The notes under the pieces: generated by a model | What the model was told of the DNA's origin: nothing | What the model saw: only the letters and a program-made list of their open reading frames with translations | The model's database searches: none | Part shown: positions 15,481-35,512 of the stretch, piece by piece | Position numbering within the stretch: the stretch's first letter is position 1 | Layout of the letters: each line of letters starts with the position of its first letter | Position numbers and translations under genes: made by a program | Source of the DNA: Anas platyrhynchos | Taxonomy: Eukaryota > Chordata > Aves > Anseriformes > Anatidae | Length of the DNA: 64,000 nt | NCBI RefSeq assembly: GCF_047663525.1 | Contig: NC_092612.1 | Coordinates: 1,459,501 to 1,523,500, forward strand | Direction: 5' to 3'

Positions 15481-15778
15481 CCTGGCACAGCACAACCCCA
15501 CTCCCCATGCGGAGCCTCCAGCCCTGGTCCCACACCCAGGAGAAGACCCTGGGAACCCAGAAACATCCCCCCATTTCCCAGGGGGGTCGGGAAAGACCCC
15601 TTTTTGGGGCCGATCAGCTGCCGGGCATCCCCCTGGGGGCCATCGGGGCAACGGGACAAGGGAAGGGGCGCAGGGACCCCCATGGGGACGCACCCCATGG
15701 GTATGGGGTGGGGGGCGCAGGGCTGAGGCCAGGAGGGTTGAGGGATTCCAGCAGAGCGGAGCCGCCTTTCGCAAGTCC

Positions 15779-15784
15779 TTTAAT
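15779..15784 (-). terminator. Candidate RAB25 poly(A) signal (ATTAAA)
   Basis: TTTAAT on + reads ATTAAA on -, the commonest variant signal, about 450 bases after the RAB25 stop. The sequence 15785-16235 would be the 3' UTR. Confidence 0.45.
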
Positions 15785-16235
15785 GGTGGCAGCACCACAT
15801 TTTGGGATGCGGTGACCCCGAAGCTGTCCCCACTGGGGACGCGGAGCTGTGGGGACAGGCAGGTCCCCAGCGCGCGGTGCAGACCCCACAGCAGGATCGC
15901 GGCAGCTCCCGTGGGTGGCACGGCCCCGGCGAGAAGCAGCAGCAGCACCCTTGGGTGTCTCAGTCCTCTGCACGGCGGGGCTGGAGGGATTGGGATCGGG
16001 ATCGGGATCCGGGGCAGCTCGGGTGCTGGTGTGAATTGCTCAGGACCCCATAAAAACGAGGCGGATGGCGCGGAGCTGCCGGCACTGAGGCTTTTCACCA
16101 TTTCTGGCAGAATTTACCCGCTTTCCAGGCTCCCCACCACGCCGCAGCAGGGGGTTGGTGGCCCAAAGGGACCAGCCCCAGCCCCAGCCCCTTGGCACGT
16201 CCCGGACCCCCCCGAGCTGCCCGGGGGGGGGGGGC

Positions 16236-19046
16236 TCAGATGGCCACGCAGCACGGGCGCTTCTCCCCCTGCGCCGGGGCCGAGCTCTCCGGGTTCTCGC
16301 TGCCGAGCGACACCGTGCTGCTTTGGCTGCTCCTCTGCTTCTGCTTCTGCACCTTCTGGAAGATCTCTGCAAAACACAAAAGGGTCCGGGGAGGGGGGGG
16401 GAAAAAAGGGGGCAGATTGGTGTCCTGGAGGGGGGGGGGGCGCAGACACCTCTGAAGGATCCCCTCAAAGGGAGGATGCTTTGAGGGGTAGGGGAGCAGC
16501 GCGCTGCGGTTGCGTCCCCGTGGGTGGTGGGGAACACCTTGTGGTTTCCTCTTGCCCAATTTGGGTTAGGGCTTTGAGTGTCGGGGGTGGCACGGCACAA
16601 AGGGCACCACGGCACAAAGGACATGGCACAAATGGCACCACGGCACCCATGGCACCGTGGCACCCATGGCACCAATGACACCAATGGCACCACGGCACCC
16701 ATGGCACCATGGCACCCATGGCACACCTCGCTCTCCTTCCTGGAGAGCTGCTCCAGGTCCCGCATCGCCCCTCTCCGTCCCCCCAGGCCCCTGCGGGTGG
16801 TTCAGCAGGATGCCGGAGACGTTGAGTCAGGAGCCCCCGAGGGGTTTTTGCCCCCCAGGGGACCGCAGATTACAAGGGGAGAAGGAGCCCCCGGGGCCCT
16901 GAGAACAAAGCCGGCGGGTGGCAGGGAGCGAAACGCCCAGCGCAAAAGGGCCGGAAACCAAACCAGCCAGAAAGACGGCACCGAAACCAGCCCCAAAAAC
17001 TGCTGGGGTGGAGCAGGGCGGAGGAGAGACGCGCTGGGAATCCTCCGCCCAGCCCCGGGTCCCCACGAGGGACAGGACCCCATGAGGGACAGGACCCCAC
17101 GAGGGACCCCGTGAGGGACCCCGCGCCCCCTCCTTCCCCATCACCCCGCGGTGCCGGAGCGCGCACCCTTCAGGATGGTCTCGAAAGCCTGCTCGACGTT
17201 GGTGGAGTCCAGCGCCGAGGTCTCCAAGAAGAGCAGCCCGTTGTTCTCTGCAAGGACAGCGGGACCCCCGTGACGATGGGGACCCCAGCGAGGGCACGGC
17301 TCATTTTGGGGCCCCTACTGGGATTTTTGGGATCCCTTTTTGGTGCGAGCTTGGAGGTTCCCCGCTCGTTTTTGGGGTGTCAGGAGCAGCGAGCGGCCAT
17401 ACCTGCGAACATTTTCGCCTCCTCCGTGGGCACCTCCCGAGCCTGCGCCAGGTCGGTTTTGTTCCCCACCAGCATCACCACGATGCTGGGCTCGGCGTGG
17501 TCGTACAGCTCCTTCAGCCAGCGGTCCACCACGTCGTACGTCTGGTGCTTGGTGATGTCGAAGACCACCAGGGCCCCCACGGCGCCCCGATAATACCTGG
17601 GGAAGAGCCCCCACCGTCACCCCAAGCTGTGATACCCCACAACAGCATCGTTTATGGGGTTAGGGGGGGCGCGGGGTGATGTCCTTACGCGGAGGTGATG
17701 GCTCGGTACCGCTCCAGCCCGGCCGTGTCCCAAATCTGCGCCTTGACCGTGGCGTCGCCCACCACGATGGTGCGGGTGGAGAACTCCACGCCGATGGTGG
17801 TGCGGCTGTCGTGGTTGAACTCGTTGCGGGTGAAGCGGGACAGGAGGTTGGTTTTGCCCACCCCGGATTCCCCGATCAGGACCACTGGGGAGGGAAGCGA
17901 AAAGATCCCCGCTGGGGCCCGGCGAGGAGGGTGGCGAGGCCGCAGCGGGCACCCGAAAGGCTTCGGGAGGGTTCGGAGAACCTTTCCTGGCCTTATTCAG
18001 CCCCGTCAGTGGTCTGTTGCCTTGCTGGACTGTCCCAGAGGGTGGCACAGGGGTGACCCTGACACGGCGTGAGCCCAGGAGGGTGAAGACGAAAAGGAAA
18101 AAGGAAAAAGAGAAAAAGGAAAAAGAGAAAAAGAGAAAAAGGAAAAAGAGAAAAAGGAAAAAGAGAAAAAGGAAAGAGAAAAAGGAAAGAGAAAAAGGAA
18201 AGAGAAAAAGGAAAGAGAAAAAGGAAAGAGAAAAAGGAAAAGAAAGGAGAAAAAGAGAAAAAGAGAAAAAGAGAAAAAGAAAAGAGAAAAAGAAATATAA
18301 AAGGGAGAAAGGAAGAAAAAAGAAGAAAGCAGCCCCTGGACCATCCTGGCCCTATTTACAACGGCCCCAAACATGGGTCGAGAATGGGTTTAACCCCCCG
18401 GCACAGCAAACGGAGCCCCAACCCCACTGTGGGAGCTCGCAGCCCCTCTCCAAAGCCACTCAGGGGCTCGTAGAGCCCCCCCTGCACCCCCTTATCACCG
18501 CTGAGGCCCCAGCACCGCTCAGGGAGGGGGAATCCAGGCAGCAGGAGCAGGACGAGGACGCTGCCGAGCCCAGGGGACGTCCCCGGTGGGTACGTGGGGG
18601 CTGGTGGCACCCGTCCTACCCGGTGACACCGTGGGGGGGACACCAGCACCCGCGTCCTCTGCGCGTGCCACCGCCGGGCACCGCGGCAGGATGACTTTGA
18701 AGCGCCCGCCGCCCTCGGCTGGCACCTTTACACCTCGTGGGGACGGCCCCAACCGCGTCACCCCCTCCATTTACCCCGTGCCCCGGGGTGGCAGAGGGTC
18801 CCCAGGACCTCCACGGGCAGCGAGGCAGCCCCCCGACCCCACCGCCAGCCCCCCAGTCCCAAAACCCCTCTGCAGCTCGCTCGAGGGGCACAGGGGTAGC
18901 CCCCAGCCCCATCCCAATTTGGGAAACACCAAACTGGGGGCGCACCCCCGGCCTCCTCCCACCCCGTCCTCCGGGTGAAGGCAAGGGGGCGAAGTTTCCT
19001 CCTCACCCTTGAAGACGAAGTTGTAATCCTCCTCGGCGCTGCTCAT
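16236..19046 (-). CDS. RAB25: RAB25 (RAB11C) small GTPase
   Basis: Five exons on the - strand: 19046-19007, 17884-17689, 17596-17403, 17247-17167 and 16366-16236. They give 213 aa, the length of human RAB25. The start [14 protein letters not shown]-loop [12 protein letters not shown] and ETSALDS fit. The diagnostic feature is WDTAGLERY: Leu replaces the catalytic Gln of other RABs, as in human RAB25, where it lowers GTP hydrolysis. The C-terminus CCVAI is a double prenylation signal. RAB25 directs integrin and apical recycling in epithelia. The first four exon lengths (40, 196, 194, 81) equal those of the upstream RAB11-like gene, which shows tandem duplication. LAMTOR2 follows 5', on the same strand. 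Confidence 0.96.
16580..16735. repeat. GGCACCATGGCACCC minisatellite in RAB25 intron 4
   Basis: Short units combining CATGGCAC, CACGGCAC and CAATGGCAC repeat across about 155 bases. They are rich in CCATGG palindromes. Confidence 0.85.
18080..18320. repeat. Polypurine GAAAAAG tract in RAB25 intron 1
   Basis: About 240 bases consist almost only of A and G, in units GGAAAAAGA and GAGAAAAA. Unlike the first introns of several neighbours, the gene's coding strand here is pyrimidine-rich. The C-rich sequence at 18400-18960 restores G-richness on the gene strand. Confidence 0.9.
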
Positions 19047-19798
19047 GTCGCCCGCCCCAGCTGGGTTTTTGTTTTTTTTTTTCCTCCTTCCCACTGCAAA
19101 GCCTCGAGCGGGGGAGGCCTCCAAGGGAGGGGGATGAGGAGGGCAAAGTCTCCTCGGTGCCGGGGAGCCCGAGAGCAGGGGGGCTCGGGAACGGGGCCGG
19201 GGGAGCGGAGGGCGCCGCGGGTGGCGTTGGCGGAGCAGCGGGGCCCGGGCCGGGTTGACTCAAGGGGTGGGACGGGTGGTGGCAGCGCAGGTTGGGCAGG
19301 TAAAGTCACCCTTGGGACCGTCACGGGGCAGCCGGAGGAGGAGCTGGGCCCGATCCCGAGGCCGGCGCAGCGCGGGGCAGGCTGGGGCAGCGGGGCCAGG
19401 AGCAGGGCCCTGGGTTCAGCCGGGATCTGGCCGGACACCGGCGCTTTTCCTCCCCTCTGCTGCCATCATGTGAAATCCAAGAGCAGCAGGGAGGGGAAAA
19501 GAACCCCCCCAGACCCTCCCCGCAGGAAGGCAGAAGGGTTTTGGGCACCTTTTTGTGCTTGGCGCAGCCCCCAGGACCCCAAGCTGAGGGGTAGCTGCCC
19601 TCGTTTCACCTTTTCGCCCTCCTTTTATCCGAGCAGCACAGAAGGACACGAGCACCAGACACGTTTTTATTCCTCTTTCCTTGGTCCCCCCCCTGCAGCA
19701 AGCGGACGTCCAGGCTCCGGGGCTCCCCTCCACGGTGTCGGAGCTCTCGGCCGTGTCCCGGTGTCCCCCGTGAGCCCCTCAGCTCCCTGCTCCCGGGG
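19047..19798 (-). other. RAB25 upstream region and LAMTOR2 3' UTR
   Basis: GC-rich sequence at about 19050-19300 is presumably the RAB25 promoter. The LAMTOR2 3' UTR occupies roughly 19650-19798, with its AATAAA (TTTATT on +) at 19666-19671, 128 bases after the stop. No other exon was seen. Confidence 0.6.
19666..19671 (-). terminator. LAMTOR2 poly(A) signal
   Basis: TTTATT on + reads AATAAA on -. The short 3' UTR fits the small housekeeping gene. Confidence 0.65.
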
Positions 19799-20903
19799 TC
19801 AGGATGCGGCCACCTGTGTCAGAGGCTCCTCCAGGTACTGGACCAGTGCCTGCGCCTGCAGGTGGGGACTGGTGTGAGGGGTGCTGAGCGCGCCGGGACC
19901 GCAGCCCCCAGGGGACCCGGTCACCGCGGGCAAACCCACATCCTGCCCCAGCACCCGGGGGGGATTTGGGATCGGCACAGACGCTGTTTGTGCTCTTATT
20001 TTGGCTTAAATTTCCCCCCGGAGCCTTAAGAACGGGTGGTTTCCTGCCTGAGCTGTCAAAACTCTGCCTGGGGGAAAGAAGCAGCAGCCCTGGCGTGGCT
20101 GCTTCCTCCACCCCTGCCATCCTCTTCCTCCTGGAATCACCCCAACGCCCCCTTTTCGCCCCTCCCCGCCGCGTTACCTTGGCTTTCAGCATCCCAAACC
20201 CGACCGTCTCCTTGGCGTACATGCACAGCAGGAGGTTGGCCACGCGCGTGATGGCCACTCGGCCCTCCTGCCCGGAGAAAAACGGGACCTGTCGGACCCC
20301 CGGCTGGGCAGGGACCCCTGGGGGGGGTGCGGTGGGGTGTCTGTGGGGTGTCTGTGGGGTTGGGGGGCAGCCCCCACGTACCATGCAGTCCATCAGGATG
20401 AACTTGAGGTTGTCCTCGTTGAAGGCCTGGTGCCCGTTCTTGTCGTAGGCCACCCAGATGTTGCTGGCGATGGCGGCGGTCACCCTGGCGTCGGTGTCGC
20501 CGTAGCCCGAGTAGGCCAGCAGGGACCCCTCATTGTTCAGCAACCTGAAAAAGAGGCAAAACGAAGAAAATTTTGGCAATTTGGCATAGGGGGAAGGGGG
20601 GGTCACCAGCACCCAAGGGTGGGGCTGCCACCCCCACACCCCCCCCTCCAAACCCCCCAAGACGATGAGGGAGCTGGGGGCGACCCCAACAACCCCCAAA
20701 CAAGCTTTAGGGTCAGGAAGGGGGGGGGATTCCACCCCCCCTCCCCCCAAGCAGCCCCCTCACGACCCCCCAACCCCACTGCTCGCCCCGGGGGGGGGCT
20801 GAGGGACGCCCCCAGCCCGGTTTCGCCCCGCTCACAGCGTGCTCTGGACGCCGCCGGTGTTGGCCTGGCTCAGCACCTGCGTCAGGGCCTTGGGCCGCAG
20901 CAT
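19799..20903 (-). CDS. LAMTOR2: LAMTOR2 (p14/ROBLD3), roadblock subunit of Ragulator
   Basis: Four exons on the - strand: 20903-20836, 20544-20382, 20267-20178 and 19855-19799. They join to 125 aa, equal to human. The protein starts [20 protein letters not shown] and includes [23 protein letters not shown] and [18 protein letters not shown], and ends [14 protein letters not shown]. This is the roadblock/LC7 fold. LAMTOR2 pairs with LAMTOR3 in the Ragulator complex on late endosomes and lysosomes, which recruits Rag GTPases and mTORC1 and scaffolds MEK1-ERK. It is head to head with UBQLN4, 399 bases apart between start codons. Confidence 0.98.
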
Positions 20904-21302
20904 GGCGGCGCCCACCCCCCCCCCTCTCCTTCCTCCCCCTTCCTCCTCCTCCTCCTCAGCCGCTGCCAGGCGCGGGGCACGCTGGGACTTGTAGTCCTTC
21001 CCCCCCCTCCGCGCGGGGCATGCTGGGAGTTGTAGTCCACCCCCCCATAGACACACACACAGACCCGGCCCGCTCAGCGCGGGGCACGCTGGGAGTTGTA
21101 GTTCCCCCCTCATTGAGGCCTACTCGATCCCAAACAAAAAATCCCAAAACCTTTCCCCGGCTCCCAGCCCTTCCCCTCCCGGCAGCTTTGCAGAGGCTCC
21201 GCCGGGCCGGCAGGGGGCGGAGGAGGCAGCTGGGAAGCGGGGAGGGTTCGGGAGGGGAGCGCCGCCTTTCTCTGTCGGCGGCGGCCCGGGCGGGCGGCGA
21301 AG
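20904..21302. promoter_or_regulatory. LAMTOR2/UBQLN4 divergent promoter with three ZNF143-type sites
   Basis: Three copies of GGCAYGCTGGGAnTTGTAGT lie at 20976-20997, 21017-21038 and 21083-21104, all in the same orientation and each preceded by a GCGCGGG-like stretch. Reversed, they read ACTACAAnTCCCAGCRTGCC, the established ZNF143 (Staf)/THAP11 site. There is no TATA box, and the region is GC-rich. A shared promoter would couple the two genes. Confidence 0.85.
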
Positions 21303-31899
<10,597 letters not shown>

Positions 31900-32930
31900 A
31901 CTCTTGTCATGCTGCCCCACAGATGTCAGCACACGCATCCATACACATGCGCAGGGGGATCTTTCAGGAAAGCCCACCATCATTTTCATATCTGACAGCT
32001 GTCCATGTATTTAAAACAAAAAGATACAGCTTAACCCCTGACCTTCCTACTAAGTTAAGATTTCATGTTGAAATGCTCTTTAACTGGCTTGTATGTGGAT
32101 TCCAGTTCTCATCGTGGCCACAAAGACTTCAGATGTGTATTTTTTCCTAAATATGCCCTCTGTCTCAGACACTCTTCTCTCTTTCTCTAGATGGTAGAGG
32201 CGATACTTCTAGTTATTTACCTGAATGATTGTGTTTTGAGTAGCTTGATTTTAACTGTACATGATTCCCTCCCTTAGCCTTCCTTTCAGGCAAATATTTA
32301 AAACTTGAGCCAAGTTTGGTTTCTGGTTCTTTCTCCCAGCATCTTATTGGGGATGGATCAAAAGAAAAAAAATTGAAGTGACTTGGAAATTCCTGATGTC
32401 ATTTGTCTTAATGCTTCATGGGATGAACCGAGCTTGTGTCCCTCGCACGCAGGTGTCACAAATCTCCTGGTAAAGGGTTGATGTGCATGAAAACGACGTC
32501 TGCACTATGGTTCCTGAGGCTGTTGGGATAGTGTAGAGTAGCCTGGATGCCTTCAGGGATCAGGCTTGGAGTTGAAGCGGCGTGCAGAAGGTGTTTGAAA
32601 GGTGGGTTTCTGCCCAAACAGTTCTTGTGCAGCGATGCCGGGGGTTTGTTGGCTCAGCAGGTTCATTTCTGAAAGCGTAAAAACAAGAAGAGGTTGAAAA
32701 ATGAGTTAAAGACCTCTTCTTTCCACTGGAAAATGTTGACATTCATGTTCTTCCCAGTTTAGACCACCCTCCCCTCCCCATTTTGGTGTGTTTGAATGTT
32801 ACCGACTCTCCAAGAAAACTCTCCCCCAGGACCAGCAGGGTGATATTTTCCCAAGAGCCTCCATGGCTGTGTAATTTGCATACCATTTTTATCAAAGAAA
32901 AAAAAAAAAAAACAAAATAAATGCGCACAA
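31900..32930 (+). other. UBQLN4 3' UTR
   Basis: An AT-rich UTR-like sequence follows the stop, with AATAAA at 32916-32921 after an A-run at 32897-32912. No exon was seen. Confidence 0.7.
32916..32921 (+). terminator. UBQLN4 poly(A) signal
   Basis: AATAAA about 1.0 kb after the stop; the only clear one before the next gene. Confidence 0.6.
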
Positions 32931-34640
32931 CCATCCGTCTCCCTGCGCTCCATGTATCTTCCTTGATTGCCACACCGCAGCTGATTGAGTTCCCCTAATT
33001 ATTGGTGATTAATCCGTCTCATCCCCCTCGCAGCTAGGGCGGGGTGCCGGGCTTCCTTCGCTCCTGTGGCAGGAAACCTTTTGGCCGCTTCGGTGCTTAA
33101 GAAGTGCTGCTGAAAGCTTGCCCCAAACCTGGCCCTAAACGTGCCCGTGGAGATGCTGCCTTTTTATCAGGGCCTTTTGCATTTAGGGCAATCCAGATGT
33201 CCTGATGCAAAGCGTATCAGACCAGCAGGTTCTTCGCTGACCCCATAAATGTTGACAATGCTGATGCCCTGGGGAATCTGGGCAGCTCTGTGCCTGGTGG
33301 ATTTTACCCCTGCTTTTCAACACCAAGCAGGGCACTCACTTTTAGCTCAGCACTCGTGTTCTGCATTTCTTTAATTTTATTTTTATTTATTTTTTTTTTT
33401 TTTGGTAGGGGAAGATTGGGCAGTGAGAGGGAAGGGGATTGCAGGAGGCGTGGGATTGCTCCTCCCTTTGTGCGATGTGCATCACAACAAGGCTGGGATT
33501 TTAGGGATTCCAATCACCTAGGTTGAATCTCTTGAAGGCTCTGCCTGTATACGTGGATTTTTTTTTCCTGCAGCCTCTCCTCAAATGTAAAAAACCAAAA
33601 CCCCACAAACATTTGCAACAAGCGCATACGGACGGGCGCTGAAGTTCTTGAAGCACTGGTGGAGGCAGAGCAATTCCTTGAGCTGCTGCTCAGCCCCTTT
33701 GCAGCTGAAAGTTGCTTTCTGGAAAGGCCTGCGTGATCCTAAATGATTTCTTAGGTTTGGACACCCCGTGCCTGCGCTTAGGATGGGGTAAGCAGGTGAG
33801 TGCAAGGGGGAGGAGACGGCAGCTGGCAACGGCGTCACTTCGAGGTCATTCCTCACCTGCTGCCAGCCAAGGTGCCAAAAACCAAATTGGGCAGCCTCTT
33901 CCCACCCAATGCTCACCCACCAGCTCGCCAGTTCCCCCTGGGGAATTTGGCAAAGCTGCTGCCCCCCTCTCCCCTTGCTGCTCAGAGGGCTTTGCTGAGC
34001 ACCCCACGGATTTGGGGCTCTGATTCCGTATCTGGAGCCACGTGGAGGGGCTTGGGGCTGGTGGGATCCTGGGGAGGGGGCTTTGGCTGCAGCCACTTGG
34101 CCCCGGGGACCCCCCCAGTGGGGTTGGGACCCGCTGGTGCTCACCAGCAGCCCCTTGGCTCAGCCCAGGCTTGGGAGGAGAAGGCGGCTTTGAACGCTGG
34201 TGGAGGGGGAGGATTTTAGTGAAACCTTAATCCCCTCCGGAGAGCTCTCCCTAATCCTCAGAGCTGCTCAGGAGCCCCCTTTTAGGGGAACAATTTCGCT
34301 CGCTCGCTGTTGTCTCTCTCCTTCCCCAAGGAATTGCCCCGCGGTGTTTCTCGCCGACTGTTTCCTCTCATTTTTTTTCTGATAAATAAAAGTCATTCAT
34401 TTAAAATGTAATAGAAGGAGCAATTTCCTTAGCAGGTAGCGGCAAATCTGGCTGATTGACTGGGGGACGTTGCTGCTGCAAAGGGCTTAATTTCGCTTCG
34501 TTCCTCCCCTCTCCCTGGAGGGGAAAGGCAGCGTTTTCCCCCAGTAACTGAAGGTAACACTTTCAACTTTGAAGTCAAACCTCTTAAATGTGGAGGAGGG
34601 AGATATTGCAGGAAATGAACAACTAAATTCCCTTCAATAA
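32931..34640. other. Intergenic DNA between UBQLN4 and GPATCH4
   Basis: No recognisable exon. A T-run lies at about 33390-33402, and AATAAA at about 34384-34389 has no gene attached. This interval, with the repeats to its right, is where the gene order departs from human. Confidence 0.6.
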
Positions 34641-34644
34641 GTCT

Positions 34645-34865
34645 TTTTTTTCCTTTTTTTTCCTTTTTTTTTTCCTTTTTTTTCCTTTTTTTCCTTTTTT
34701 TTCCTTTTTTTTTTCCTTTTTTTTCCTTTTTTTTTCCTTTTTTTTTTTTTCCTTTTTTTTTTTCCTTTTTTTTTCCTTTTTTTTTTTTTTCCTTTTTTTT
34801 TTTTTTTTCATTTTTTTTCCTTTTAATTTTTTTTTTTCTTTTTCTATTTTTTTTCCCTTTTTATT
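34645..34865. repeat. (T8-13 CC)n polypyrimidine tract
   Basis: About 220 bases of T runs (7-14 long) broken by CC, in roughly 9-15 base units. It is probably an expanded simple repeat and could be copy-number variable. Confidence 0.9.
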
Positions 34866-34919
34866 ACTAAACCTCCCTGGCTGTGCCCTGCTCAGCACCC
34901 AGCATCTGTGGCCCTGATT

Positions 34920-35345
34920 CAGAGGGTGGGGACATGGAGGAGCTGTGGGGACCTCGGACACCCACAGGGACCCTTGGAAACCTTGGGGACCCTTGGGACC
35001 CTCCTGGACCCCCAGAAGCCGTGGGGACCCCCGTGCCCCCCCCAGCAGCTATGGGGACCCTGTGGACCCCCAGGACCCAAGGGGATCCCCAGAAGCCTTG
35101 GGGACCCTCAGGATGCAGGGGGACCCCTACAAGCCTTGGGGACCCTCATGACCCCCCTGGACCCCCTGCAGTTGTGGGGACCCCCAAGACCCCCAGCACC
35201 CGGGGGGACCCCCAGAAGCTTTGGGGACCCTCGGGACCCCCAGAAGCCTTGGGGACCCCCGTGGACCCCCAGCAGCTGTGGGGACCCCCAGACCCCATAG
35301 GGACCCCCAGAAGCCTTGGGGACCTCCGGAACCCCCGTGGCCCCC
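34920..35345. repeat. GGGGACCCCCAGAAGCCTTG minisatellite, upstream of GPATCH4
   Basis: Units of about 18-30 bases share GGGGACCC, CAGAAGC and CCTTGGGGACC. The array ends about 170 bases before the GPATCH4 start. It is the reverse complement in sense of the array in intron 1. Confidence 0.9.
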
Positions 35346-35424
35346 CCCGGGACCCCCGTTTGCGTCTCCTTCCTTCCACAGCGGTCATTTTTTGGGGGGG
35401 GTCTTTGCGCCCTCCCCCCCACAC

Positions 35425-35436
35425 CGCGCACGCGCG
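35425..35436. promoter_or_regulatory. NRF1 site in the GPATCH4 promoter
   Basis: CGCGCACGCGCG is an exact match to the NRF1 consensus YGCGCAYGCGCR, 77-88 bases before the ATG. NRF1 sites are typical of nucleolar and mitochondrial housekeeping genes. Confidence 0.65.
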
Positions 35437-35512
35437 GGGCCCGCCCCGGGGGTGGTGCCTTTGCCCCCCCCCGCCCCCCCCCCCAGCCCCATCCCGTCCC
35501 GTGCCCGTCGCC

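Noticed and set aside
18017-18694. A Lys/Glu-rich 225-codon frame on +
   Set aside because: Produced by the GAAAAAG polypurine tract in RAB25 intron 1.
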